Under the pieces are notes generated by a model that was given only the letters and a program-made list of their open reading frames with translations, ran no database searches and was not told where the DNA came from. The position numbers were made by a program, and so were the translations under genes. Shown here piece by piece: positions 43,101 to 53,796 of a DNA stretch of 64,000 nt. Source of the stretch: Gavia stellata (taxonomy: Eukaryota > Chordata > Aves > Gaviiformes > Gaviidae); assembly GCF_030936135.1 (NCBI RefSeq), contig NC_082612.1, forward strand, positions 15,669,001 through 15,733,000. Reading direction: 5' to 3'. Every line of letters begins with the position of its first letter. Position 1 is the first letter of the stretch.

Positions 43101-46100
43101 CAGATGCTACTAGTTAATAAGAGTACATGCAGCTTCCCAAAAATGAAACCCAGACTCCAAAGATATTTATGCACCATACACATCCATAACTAAAACCTGT
43201 AGTTTTAAATGCTGATTCCTAGTGAGACTCAATAGCTGAGCAACCCATTTATTAAAAAAAGGCATGAATTCAAGGTAAGTTTAAAAATGCAAGTATTTAA
43301 AAGCTAAGTCTCTCTTTTGATGTATGCAATGCATAGGGTTTGCAGATATTTTAAGTGAGATCAAAGTTTAACCAATTCTAAACAGCCCTGTTCTGTAAAA
43401 CACCACTCTTTACTCCGTTACAGGATCTATGTATCAAGTCTGTTATAACCATGTTGGTAACAGAGCCTGATAAAAACAGAAACCAGCCTAGTAAATTTAC
43501 AAGATAAAAACCAGAAGCAAACATCAAAATAAATCCAGCCATTTCCCCCCCCTCCAAGCACAACACCATATTTTACCTCCAAAACCAATTTTACTACGTC
43601 ATATGTCCTAATGAGAGAGGACTATTTTAAGACAGAAAGCAAAGCATCATTGACCTACCCGGATTTCCTGGAGATTATGGAAATTATTTCCTACTCTGAC
43701 AGAGATTTTGCTTGGAGTGTAACTTTCATCAGATTTGTAGTCTGCATAAATACATAATGTCTTCACTGTTGTTTTTCTTCTGCAAGAAGGACCAAAAGCT
43801 ATGTAAGCATCGTAAAGAAAAATATTCAGGATGAGTTTGTTGCTAGTTTGTAATACCCAAGGTTTTAAATGTTCTACAACTTAATACTCTTACTGATTTA
43901 TAAAAGCACCACTGTTAAAGCAACTCGCTGTTTTTCCACATGAAGTTATGCACACAGAGTTGATTTTCACTGTTCTCATTTATCTGCCTTCAGAAGTGGT
44001 GGTATATGAAGAAATACAACAAAAGGCCAAGATGCCACATAAGCTCCTGTACACGATGAAGTGTATGTTTAGCTTATTAACTATGGGCTCTATTGCTATA
44101 CCAAAGAGTTCTCCAGAAAGCAAATAAAAAAGGTGACAAACACCTAACCTCATCTTAAGAGTTTGATTAAAGAAAAAGAACTGAAAGCATCCTACAGAGA
44201 ATAGAATAGGAAAAGGTTTCTCAAACAATCAGTTGTTAAGTCATACAGGACTACTTTGAAAAGTCATCTACCCTTCAAATTACACTCAGACAGAAAACTG
44301 GGACAAAAGTGTCACCTTAGGTAGGTAAATGTGAAACTGTTACAACTGATGTACTATTAAACATTCCTTTTTGTTGCTTATTTAGGTATTTAGTAACCAC
44401 AACATCTGAAAAAGCTCATTTTTATAAATGCTATCTAACTGGCTTCTTACCAGTTGGGTAACAGGATTAACCCAGGAGTCCTTGCACATCCAAAATTCCT
44501 ATCTTGGTGAACAGTAATTAACACCAAGTTATATACAACACCCTAACCCATAGAGAATAATTTTTAATACCTAAATTGGATGTTCACCAAATGAGGCTGT
44601 GATCCATCTGACTGCCAGTAAGTTTCTAGATTATCATCTCGTAACTGATCCACTCCAAATCCTAAGAAAAAGAAAAGGTGATAGTCTTGAATATCCCATT
44701 TCTGTGACATAGACATCACAGACGTAACTTTTCTACAGCTGTTACAAACTGAAGTATGTATCCTAAGTTATAACATATATGGAAATATTCCTAGATATCC
44801 GAGTTCTGCCTAGGCTTTTGTGACACAAAACTGAAACAGGGGAATCTGTCAATCAAAGATCAGTACTCAAGTGTCTTTACATTTTTATCTCCTACTGAAG
44901 TCTGTGGGGTTTGAAACTATTCAATATGTCCTAGAATCCCAAATGGTTACATAGTAATTCATACTAATTGCAAGAACAATACTTAACGGTTAGGCTTTTC
45001 CACCTATAATTTAACCGCTGAACGAAAGGAAAATCATTACCAGAGACCATTCATTTATTATAAAATTTTAGCCAAATATAACATTTTCTTTTCAAGTAGT
45101 CTCCTGAAATATTTTTAATTTTTCCATTTAGTAGCTAGAACAAGCATTAGATGCCAAGAACAGTATTCCTGAAAGTTAATGCTGTCACCTTTAAAGAAGC
45201 AACTCCAGATCGTTATTTTTCTGTTCCCTCATTATCTGTCCTTTTACTTATCACATCCTTTTATTGATTACCCGCACTAGCTGCTGTTTTAATTCAGAAG
45301 TTGAAGTTTAATCTGCAATAAAAAAACTGTCTTCACTCTGAAGTGACTAAACCATATGATATTTTTCTCCAAGTAAGGTACCAGGATATTAGACCAAAGA
45401 CACTCAGCCTGAGCACAAGATTATGACATAAAGGGATCACTGACTCCAGACTGCAACAAGATATCAGATCAAATCCCAACAGGTGTTTCTGAAATAGCAA
45501 TTCAACCACCTCAAATGAGAAGAATACAGGTTTTCAGATATTTTGAGCAGGTATAAGCTATCATTAACTGCACCTCATGACCATTTATACGTTTCATTTT
45601 ACTCACATATTTTAAGGAGCTACACTTCAATGGCCAAGTCCACAAAGTTTGGACAGAACATTCAGAAAAATCATGCAGCTGGGCAACCTAAGTTAAAAAT
45701 CAAAGCTACCCAGGCAAAATGCCAAAGCATAGAAACAATTACACAGTGCTGGGTGTGTTTCTGCTCACATAGTTTAGTTTGTTCACTGTGCAAGTAAAAA
45801 AAACAATTTAATATAAAATCAGTAAAAGACCTGTTTTGTTAATAGGAGATATTTCTTCACTGTAGAATTTCTGATACAGTTATAACTTCCATATTGCATC
45901 AAATATAGACTAGGCCAAAATTATTTGTAGTGGCTACCCCTACAGCTTACAGTACAGCAGTTCTACTGCTACACTCTGTATGTATGTCTTCTTCTCAAAA
46001 CATAAACCACTATATATTCTAAGAAGAAAAATGTCCATTCAGCTTTTTACATCATTTGTTGTATTTTTACCTGGCTTACAGGATGAAAGGGACCAAACTG

Positions 46101-46185
46101 CTTGTGATCCTATTTCTCTAACAGTACCAGTCCTCTCTAACTGCTTTGGATCAGCACCAGGCGGTGTCTTGTTTGGGGTAGTCAT
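15957..46185 (-). CDS. ANAPC10: ANAPC10 (APC10/DOC1), anaphase-promoting complex subunit 10; complete CDS in four exons
   Basis: Joined CDS, minus strand: 46185-46071, 44661-44571, 43779-43659, 16187-15957. The total is 558 nt, exactly 185 codons plus TAA, the family's usual length. The product is a single DOC-domain jelly-roll beta sandwich. In the APC/C ubiquitin ligase it pairs with CDC20 or CDH1 to form the receptor for the destruction box, which increases processivity in mitosis and G1. Visible hallmarks are the N-terminal [18 protein letters not shown], the core [19 protein letters not shown] and the C-terminal Ile-Arg tail (YRSIR), known to dock on the TPR subunit APC3/CDC27. All junctions follow GT-AG and keep frame. 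The start was chosen because it gives the known N terminus; the ATG lies only 2 nt inside its exon, so a further upstream non-coding exon is required. The gene is divergent from ABCE1. No frameshift or stop is present. Confidence 0.98.
16188..43658 (-). other. ANAPC10: ANAPC10 intron between coding exons 3 and 4 (27.5 kb)
   Basis: Bounded by the donor CGG|GTAGGTC and the acceptor TTGGCAG|CAA on the minus strand. It makes up about 90 percent of the distance from start codon to stop codon. I see no exon, RNA gene or intact mobile element within it. Open frames up to about 130 codons (for example at 31971-32363 and 21646-22029) lack recognisable domains and are best treated as chance. Short poly-A/T runs are common. 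Confidence 0.85.
43659..43779 (-). CDS. ANAPC10: ANAPC10 coding exon 3, residues 70-109
   Basis: 121 nt. Acceptor TCCTTCTTGCAG, then one base completing Arg69 followed by 40 codons that include [20 protein letters not shown] and [18 protein letters not shown]. The donor is CGG|GTAGGTC in phase 0. It encodes the central strands of the DOC beta sandwich. Confidence 0.98.
43780..44570 (-). other. ANAPC10: ANAPC10 intron between coding exons 2 and 3 (791 bp)
   Basis: GT-AG intron splitting the Arg69 codon (AG|A). Nothing notable is seen inside; the open frame at 43980-44228 is a chance frame. Confidence 0.9.
44571..44661 (-). CDS. ANAPC10: ANAPC10 coding exon 2, residues 40-68 with split codons at both ends
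   Basis: 91 nt. Acceptor CTTTTTCTTAG, then GA completing Gly39, then [20 protein letters not shown] and QPHLVNIQF, ending in AG, the first two bases of Arg69, before the donor GTATTAAAA. It carries the most conserved DOC-domain segment around ETYWQSDG. Confidence 0.98.
44662..46070 (-). other. ANAPC10: ANAPC10 intron between coding exons 1 and 2 (1.4 kb)
   Basis: GT-AG intron splitting the Gly39 codon (G|GA). AT-rich, with no recognisable feature. The open frame at 45543-45797 has no domain and no splice support. Confidence 0.9.
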
Positions 46186-46187
46186 TT
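46071..46187 (-). CDS. ANAPC10: ANAPC10 coding exon 1 with start codon (ATG at 46185-46183), residues 1-38
   Basis: The exon begins at 46187 after the acceptor TTTCTTTCACTAG with just two untranslated bases (AA), then ATG ACT ACC CCA. It encodes [18 protein letters not shown] and the following [16 protein letters not shown], ending with the first base of Gly39 before the donor GTAAAAAT. Because only two bases precede the ATG, the -3 Kozak position is the last base of the upstream exon; both candidate donors in the CpG island end in G, which would give a favourable -3 G. Confidence 0.97.
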
Positions 46188-48087
46188 CTAGTGAAAGAAA
46201 ACAAGTGAATTAGTTGATACATTTTTAGCTTGAGGGGAAAATCAAAGGGTTGTGCTTGTTCATAAGCCTTTGGCCTCACACTTATATAATAGTCTACAAA
46301 ATATGGGGTCTATACATAGACACATATACATACAGATTTTTGCATGTGTGTAGAACCTTTTATATAGATAATAAAATAATGTATACAAATAAAGTAAAAA
46401 ATAAACTATATCTTTAAATCAGAGGTTCCACATGCATTAAATTTTGCGTCCTTAATTCAATACACATTTGGAAGATTCATAAGCCATATTATACTTGTAT
46501 CATTCTAATTTACACATACAGAGTTAGTCAGGGTTTCAGGATTTGTTTTTTACGGTTTTGTTTAAAACAGACCCTGTTGATTTAAAGGCTAGCAATACAA
46601 CTTCATTTCGCCCCCACATACACTTAAAAGTTTTGTTAATCTGCAAGTCCAGAAGCCTATCCAGAAGCTAGATCAACCTTGTCCTCCTGGAGATACTTCT
46701 TAAAAACAGGAAATGAGAGTTTAAACAAATCATATAGTCTCTAATTTAGTAGGGATTGTTTATTGCCACATTCATCTATGGTCCATTTCCTCAAGTTCAC
46801 AACTTCATCTGGAATCATTAGCTGTGACTTGCACTGCTCAAGTAAACACATTCAGTCTCAACACCTACACTACTGCCATATATACTACAACATAATCATG
46901 CTGGATTTCATATAGTACAGAGCACCTTACTACTTCCTAGAAAGTACCTTAAAAGACTTTTTTTAAAAAAAAGTATTCTAAAGAAACATAAGTTCCATGC
47001 AAGGAACTACATTAAAGCTTAAAAATTAAACATTAAGCACTCAAGAGTCAAGGAATTAGAGATGACTTCTAGTCCTTTGCTTACATGCATGACATCATAT
47101 TATGCTCTGCTAATCTCAGAAAAAGTCTTCCAGTACCTCTCCTAGATAGCAAATGAGGTACTGAACTAGGCTGGTATCCACAGGACCCAGACCTTACCCA
47201 CTACAACACTGATACAAGGCAGAGACAAGATTGTCTATGTAAGGATAACTCCGCAGCTAACAACTCTTTGTTGGACACAGGAAATCTGAATTCTATAGTG
47301 TACATCGCTGTCCACACCAAACACTTCCTATTGGCTCTTGGCTTTTTTTTTTTTTCATTTTGCAAACACAGACTTCCAGGTTTTTTTGCTACTTTCTCAT
47401 ATACAAGACTGCAGTCCTGACTACGATAAAAAATGTGAAGAAATAATTACATGTCTAGTAAAATCTAAAGTACTGACAACAGTAAGTGTCACAAAAGGCC
47501 ACAAACAGAAAGCCTTGCTCAAACACCATCCTCTCAGATAAGTGGGTTGAACACTACACAGCTAATCCTACAGATAACACATATATATTCATGTAATTCA
47601 CAGATATACAATCCTAATGCCATCCAATTAAAAAAAACTCATGCAACAAGACGTTTTAAAGTCCTTGTCCATGCAAAGAAGTTGTTCAAAAAAAATATCA
47701 AACTATTAAAAAACTAAGCAGGCAATCCATTTAGCCATTCCGATAACAAGACACAAGCACATAAATCTTCCCTAGTCACTGTATTTAAATATTACATTAT
47801 CTGTTTTAAAACTTTTATCAGATATTTACAATAGACTCTTTAAAATGTAACTGTTCTCTACTGAATTGGCAACACCACAAACCTGTATATCTGTAGAATA
47901 GATTATAGACTAGAAGAGAAAATAAGTAACTTAGTCTAGTTGCTACTTAATACAACTTTAAATTTCTTGATAGCATCTTCAATAAAATGCAATGTCACAA
48001 GTATTCCAATCTTCTCAGAATTTAAAACAGTCCTGAAAAAAATTACAAAACACTTAGTTCACAGCTACCCGAAAACCAAACATTTTT

Positions 48088-48152
48088 CACGGAATCACCG
48101 AATGGTTTGGATTGGAGGAAGGGACCTTCAAAAAATCATCTAGTCCAACTCA
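48088..48152 (-). mobile_element. CR1 LINE 3' tail fragment
   Basis: About 65 bp matching the reverse complement of the avian CR1 3' end: GGAATCACCGAATGGTTTGG followed by GAAGGGACCTTCAA and ATCATCTAGTCCAACTC. It is more diverged than the copy at 15.26 kb. It lies inside ANAPC10 intron 1 in the same orientation as the gene. Confidence 0.85.
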
Positions 48153-50209
48153 CATGCTACACCAAAATTCAAATTATGTTTATTAAGCATTGGGGAGACT
48201 ATTTTCCTGGACTCATGAATTTTAAAGCTCAAATCACCTACTAGTTCAAACTCTGCGCTGTTTTGTTACTTTTGTGACAATGAACCAACTAAGAGAAGTT
48301 GAGCTGCAGCCATTTTAAATATCAGATTTATACAGAAACCAATAATGCTGTTCTTCCCACCTAATATACATAGAAAATCCAACTTCACAAAGTAAAGCTA
48401 AATCATCCATTTGATACAAAACTTCTCTTGAATATCATCACCACCAAGTCTTCACACTCCTTTATTATTTTGATTTCAAGAGAAAATTAACAAAAAACTC
48501 CAAATCTGATAGTCACATCTTCATTCCTAGAAATAGCTATTGTCAGATTAATGAAAAACCCAACCTTAAGACAAGGAGTACGCAAACATCCCATCAAAAC
48601 CCACCAAAATAAGGTAAATCACAGAAATTACATTGTATACTCAGATTATCTCAGAAAGTTGATTACACATGCTTTTTAGAAAAATTACTAGACTTTTAAA
48701 GTATGCAGAATCCCTTACGACAATCATGTTGAGATTTCTTATAAGCTTCAGCGCACGCAGGGAAGTTCTAAATAACCCAACACTGCCAAGATTTGTACTG
48801 CATGGGTTCACAAAAGTTTGAGGCATACTTTTTGGGGGTCTGAAACATACAGCAAGAAACACTGTCTTAAACTGGGCTTGTTTCCTTACATCTAACAGGC
48901 AAAGCTACCCAAGATCCAGATTTTAACTCCAAACCACTGTCGGCAAATAAGTCAGCCACAAATTGTGTGTTAGGGATGTGAAAGACTGAAAATCTTTAAT
49001 GTTTGAACTAATGAGCTGAACTAATCAAGTCAAATTTTCGTGACAGAACTTCTGTTTAACCAGTAGCAATACATTCTGGATAGCTTTGCTGAAGCTTCCC
49101 AATACTCTTAAGAATTTGAAAAGCAGAAAGCTGACAGAAATACTAAGGAAAAATAATACAGCAACAGGCCAGCTCACTCAAGTAACACTTTTGGACATTT
49201 TACTAGCAGAAGTAAAAGTACCTCATTTTGGACAAGACACAAACACGTAACATTAAAAGTAATTTAAGTCACCAAATAAAATAAAATTTTCTTAGCCCAA
49301 GAAGATAATGGAATGAGAATTGTTTTTATTATTTTTTTCAGACTATGTAAAAACAATCTGTCTAGAAGCCCTTCTCCCTGACACGTGCTGAAAAATGGAA
49401 AGACACACTGCGTCTATAGAAGCATTGGCTGGAAACATCTCCAATTTTCCAATTCAGTTACTCCAAAAGATCATTAATAGGCTGCTGTTTCCTATTAACA
49501 ACATTAATATATTAATGTCTTAATGACATGATCAACATCACACTTTCATTTTGCCACTTTCCACTACATTGTATGCACATCCTTTGATCAAGACAGGAAG
49601 GCTAAGCTTTTTTTCTCTCCCTGTCCTTGAACTCTATCCCTCAGCATCTTCCTTAGAGAAGTTTGCTCTTCTCCTGAGAACATACCTGTGAAGCAGCAGC
49701 CATTAAAGGTGTTTTAACAAACACAAACAGAGTGAAAGGGATTTAAATGGTTCAACCTTTCACAATCAAAACAGACAGGTCACTCATAGTCTACCGGCAG
49801 AAAACACTTTAAAAGATGCATACCTGAACGCAAACCCTTCACCAATCACACGCATACTCTTCCACAACACACTGAAGAGGAGACGAAGGATACATCACGG
49901 TCCTTTCCTACTAAAGCTCCATAAAAATCCAGGCTCAAGGAAACTTTTGCAGATTCCAAAGCAGTTTTCTCCAATTAAAATTTCTAATTCCACCATGTTA
50001 GTACGCCCAGTACTGTTTAAAGGCACACCCATAAGGACCTTTGAGACACCAGACTGCCCTCAACAGAGGTCTGTCCAGCCATTTACTTCTCCAACAAAAG
50101 AGATTTCACAGTCTTTGCAGACAGCCAGCTTCATTGTTTAGTCAACCTAAAAGCCAAACGTTTTGCTTTAGCATCCAACCCAAGTACTACCTTCTAAAAA
50201 CAGGCACAA

Positions 50210-51430
50210 TTTCTTCTCTTGCTCTACAGAGAACTCAAATCACTAGCCTGTATGGAGCAACCCTTTTATAGATGTGAAAGCACTCATCAAATTTGCTCTT
50301 AGTTTCTTCTTTTCTAACGTGCCTATGCCTTTCAAGTTTCCCCTCACAAACCAAGTTTTATAAACCTAATATTCTTGCAGAGTCTAGAGATCTACATACT
50401 ATGGTTCAAAAAATAGCCATACCATTGTAGCTAAGGCCCTTATTCCCCAGAGCAGAGTAATCATTTTCCTTGTCTTTATATTTAATCACACCTATTAACA
50501 TGCCAAAATAACATTTGTCTAGTCGAAAGGACATCGTATTATTGATTACTATTTAATTTACTATGCACTACAGGGCTCAAATGCTTTTTTGGTATACTGT
50601 TTGCTGTTCAGTAATAACCTTTCCACTAATTATGCCTTTGATTTTTCCTCCCTGTGTTCTCTTCCTCCCTCAGTTCTTGTTAACTGAGCTTAATTACACT
50701 GATTTCCAATCTGCTAGCAGTCTTATCAAGATCACTTTGAATTCTGACCCTGAGCCATACAGTGCTTGCAATCCTTCCAACTTGGCAACATATCTATTTT
50801 TGTGTTCACCGTTACAGAAAACGATGAAAATACATTCAAAACAGAACTCCCCAGAAGGACACTTCGTGACATCCCTGTTTACAAGTGAATTATTTACAAG
50901 TCACTTCAAAAGCAATTTTTCAACCAGCTGTACAAGATCTCATAAAAATTATTTTTACACCACATTTCAGTAGCTTGTTTTTAAAATCAATCCAGACAAT
51001 GGCAGAAACCCTGTAAAACTCAAGACAAACTGCTTATATTCCTTCCTCATTAACTGCATTGGCTACTGTAAAGAAGTTTGATCCAGACTGTTCTTAACAA
51101 ACCAAATTACTCCATTTTCTGTTCGCACATTGTTTTTAATTGCCTTCTACTTACTGACAAATTCTCCTCCCAAACCACCTCCCCAGAATCTTTGAGGGGG
51201 TCAAAGCCCAGCTAGCTTTGCTCTTTTGTTTTGAAATTATTATTCTCATTGCATTCCCATCATATCATTTTATTCAGTTGTAGCAAGTATCTGACTATAA
51301 CTTTTCCAGCAAAACTGAACAAAGGCTGCACTGACTACTCCAGCATTTCTGCTACATCCATGATTTATAAGACTGCTTTTCCTCTTCTTCCTAACAGGAG
51401 GGGATTTCGTACCTTAGATCCCCTTGCTTT
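50210..51430 (-). mobile_element. Ancient L3/CR1-like LINE relic, RT region and downstream part
   Basis: Read on the plus strand, this stretch follows in order the antisense of the old amniote L3/CR1-type reverse transcriptase and adjacent 3' region, as I remember it: GCCTGTATGGAGCAACCCTT, CAGAGCAGAGTAATCATTTT, ATCAAGATCACTTTGAATTC, GTGCTTGCAATCCTTCCAAC, TTTTTCAACCAGCTGTAC, and later the diverged antisense of the RT motif region around 50.95-51.03 kb. The sense strand is therefore minus. It is heavily diverged, with no intact frame; the 136-codon plus-strand frame at 50563-50973 is antisense noise. Family and exact limits need a repeat library. It sits in ANAPC10 intron 1. Confidence 0.7.
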
Positions 51431-52107
51431 CATACTTGCACTACTCATTTTACCTCACAAGCTCTTCTCCCCGCTCTCTTTTTTTTTTTTTGATGGACCC
51501 TTATTGGTTTAAGGCCTTTAAAGATCTCAAGATATATCCAAAAACTAGTATCTTACTATGCTTCCTATTTTTTTATTCACATGAAATATTAAACAATGAC
51601 ATCAAACATTGAAATTACTAACGTTCAATTAATATTTAATGATGATAGTAAGTGTTCAGTAGCAACCTATTCCAACAACTAGCTCACCTGTACATTTGAT
51701 CCCTCAGATTATTCTCAATACAATCTTAAACACATATTATTTTTACTCTGCCTTCAGTATATTGCTTTAAGCCCATTAGTGAAGATTACTCAAGTCTTTT
51801 ATTGTCACAAACATAATTTTTTTCACTAAAAATAAGGCAATTAAGCAACTGCACAAGAGAATTACATTAGCAATTTTTACACACATATGCCTAATCGATC
51901 TAAATAAATACATTTTAAGAATTGTATTTTTGTACAAGCCCAGACTTCTGCTGTTACCTGGTAAGGATATAAGCTGTTCTTTAAAAGACGCAAGCACTTC
52001 TCTGCAAGCGCTTATATTAAGTGAAGGCAGTCTTTAAAACCCGCAGCAACCAGAGGATGAAGCCAGTTTGACAAATCAAGCTGCTTTCACTCAGGCCTCC
52101 TTGTTAA

Positions 52108-52119
52108 CCCCCCCCCCCC
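52108..52119. repeat. C12 homopolymer
   Basis: An uninterrupted run of 12 C just left of the CpG island (G run on the ANAPC10 sense strand). Its length may be unreliable or polymorphic. Confidence 0.95.
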
Positions 52120-52460
52120 GACTTTGTAGGGCTTTTAATTACGATTTTAAGTATCATTAGTTAGTTTTACAACACACTATTATGACCGGTGCCCCCCAGG
52201 CCTACAAAACACTTAAATGTTGGAAATAAATCAGCAACACCTACTCAGGAAACAACACATCGGCTGTGCTCCACCACCAGATGACGCTCCCAGCCGGGGG
52301 GGTCAATGCAAACAGACAGGCCGGCACTGAGGGAGGAACCGGGGGGACGCACCCGGCTCAGCAGCCCCGAGGCGGTGGGCGCTCCGAACGCCGAGCGAGC
52401 GCACCGCACCAGCCAGCCGAGCTTCTGCGCGGGCACGGCCACAGCTCCCGCGGCTGCCGT

Positions 52461-52471
52461 GATACCTGGAG
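52461..52471 (-). other. ANAPC10: Candidate donor of the ANAPC10 5' UTR exon (exon end at 52466)
   Basis: The minus strand reads CCTCCAG|GTATCACGG, a good splice donor inside the CpG island. A first non-coding exon of ANAPC10 is required because the coding exon begins 2 nt before the ATG. A second candidate donor lies at 52591. Confidence 0.4.
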
Positions 52472-52585
52472 GCGAGTCGCGGGAGAAGCCGCCCCCCCCG
52501 GCTCCCCGCCGCCGGCTGGCTGGGGAGCTACACCCCCCCCGCCTCCTCCTCCCCTCAGCCCCTCGCGGCGGTAGGAAGCGGCGTC

Positions 52586-52596
52586 CCCACCTGATC
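52586..52596 (-). other. ANAPC10: Alternative donor of the ANAPC10 5' UTR exon (exon end at 52591)
   Basis: The minus strand reads GGATCAG|GTGGGGACG, an acceptable donor 125 bp upstream of the other candidate on the transcript. Either or both may be used. Confidence 0.4.
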
Positions 52597-53067
52597 CTCG
52601 AAGCCGCTGCAGCGGGTGAGGGGGCGGCGAAGGAGCAGCAGGGCCGGCGCCGCGCGAGTCCCCTCAGCGCGGGCAAAAGGCGGGCGGGCGGGCGCGCGCC
52701 GCCACCTCCGCCAGGGCCCGCAGCCCGCCCGGGGCGCCCCTCCCTCACCCGCTGAGGGAGCTGCCGGGCCGGCTCCCGCCGCGCACGCGCGAAGCCCCGC
52801 GCGAGCCCGGTTTAAAAGCGGAGGGCGGGGGAGGGAGAAGGGGGCGGAGCCCGCCCGCAGGTGCCCGCGTGCAGCCGGTGGGGAGAGGCGGAGCTCGGCG
52901 CGCGCTGGGGGCGCGGGGCGGGGCTTGCCCTGGGGCTCCCCTCGATACCGAGCCGGTGTGGGCCGTAACGGCCCGGTCCCCCCCTCACAGAACGCCCCGG
53001 GACGAGGGCAGGGAGCCGGGACAGCGGACACACCTCGCCCGTAACGCGCCTCTCCGGCGGTGTCGCC

Positions 53068-53078
53068 CAAAGATGGCG
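53068..53078 (+). promoter_or_regulatory. YY1-type motif, plus orientation
   Basis: CAAAGATGGCG matches the AANATGGCG core of YY1 sites, which in CpG-island promoters often sit just downstream of the transcription start. That would place an ABCE1 start close upstream of 53.07 kb. The motif is short, so chance occurrence is possible. Confidence 0.45.
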
Positions 53079-53257
53079 TCACCAACCGTCGCGCCCCCAG
53101 CGCGCGGACTGATACCGCCCGCGCCGCGCCCCGCCCCGCGGCGGGAGGAGCCGCTCTCTCTCCGAAGGGCCGCGGTTTCTCTATGGTGAGCCTCCCTTCC
53201 TCCCTTCCTCCCCTTCTGCTCTATGGTGCGCGCCCAGGCCCCGCCCTGCAGGGGCGG

Positions 53258-53270
53258 CGGCCATCTTGGC
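53258..53270 (-). promoter_or_regulatory. YY1-type motif, minus orientation
   Basis: CGGCCATCTTGGC on plus, that is GCCAAGATGGCCG on minus, fits the YY1 CCATCTT core. It lies 180 bp from the oppositely oriented copy at 53068, giving one YY1 core facing each way in the shared promoter. Confidence 0.45.
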
Positions 53271-53380
53271 CGGGTGGCGGCGGCGGCCGGAGCACGTTGC
53301 GTGCCGGCCCACAGGGCAGGGGACGCGGTTCCCCGCTGCGGCCCGGCCGGGGAGCGGGGTCGCCTCGCTCTCTCCCCCAT

Positions 53381-53392
53381 CTCCCGGTAAGC
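53381..53392 (+). other. ABCE1: Candidate donor of the ABCE1 non-coding first exon (exon end at 53386)
   Basis: CTCCCG|GTAAGC is the strongest plus-strand donor in the island. The ABCE1 start codon is in the next exon (acceptor at 58895-58896), so a 5' UTR exon must end in this region. An alternative donor is CTATG|GTGAGC at 53185/53186. No ATG occurs between 53271 and 53386. Confidence 0.5.
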
Positions 53393-53780
53393 GGCCTCCG
53401 ACGGGGCGGGTGGGGGGATACCGGCGTTCTCGCACGGGAGGGAGGGTAGGGAAGGGGCCCCCTCCCCCTGCCGGGAGCCGCCGCCGGCTTCCCGTGCTGC
53501 CGGCCCTGTCCCCGCCGCTGGGCTCGGCCTCCTCCCGCGGCGCCGGGGCCTGCGGCTCGCCCTCAGCCACCACGGGAGTGGGGCCGGCCGACCGCTCCTC
53601 GCCCGGGCCTCAGGGCCGGCTGCTCCCGGCCTGGCGCGGCGGGTGGGCCGGCTGCGCGGCAGCGCCGAGCCGCCCTGAAGTCGTGGTCCCCCTGGGTGCC
53701 AGGGAGCCGGGCCGCACGCCCCACTGAATCGGGGACTCGCTCCCGGCGTGGGCACGGCCCGGGCGGAGAGATCGGCCCGT

Positions 53781-53796
53781 GGGGGGGGGGGGGGGG
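53781..53796. repeat. G16 homopolymer in the CpG island
   Basis: Sixteen consecutive G on the plus strand, within the early ABCE1 intron 1 part of the island. Such a run can form G-quadruplexes and is prone to sequencing and assembly length error. Confidence 0.95.

Larger units (their letters stand above)
46188..52465 (-). other. ANAPC10: ANAPC10 first intron (about 6.3-6.4 kb)
   Basis: Runs from the inferred non-coding exon in the CpG island to the acceptor TTTCACTAG before coding exon 1. The upstream limit depends on which donor (52466 or 52591) is used. It contains a small CR1 tail at 48.09 kb and an old 1.2 kb L3/CR1-like LINE at 50.2-51.4 kb, both in the same orientation as ANAPC10, and a 12-base C run at 52108-52119. 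Elsewhere I see only AT-rich unique-looking sequence. Confidence 0.7.

Noticed and set aside
49501-49518. 18-bp perfect AT-rich palindrome ACATTAATATATTAATGT
   Set aside because: Short AT-only-like palindromes are common in such DNA, and nothing nearby gives it a role.
50563-50973. 136-codon plus-strand ORF
   Set aside because: It lies antisense within the L3/CR1-like LINE relic and has no domain of its own.
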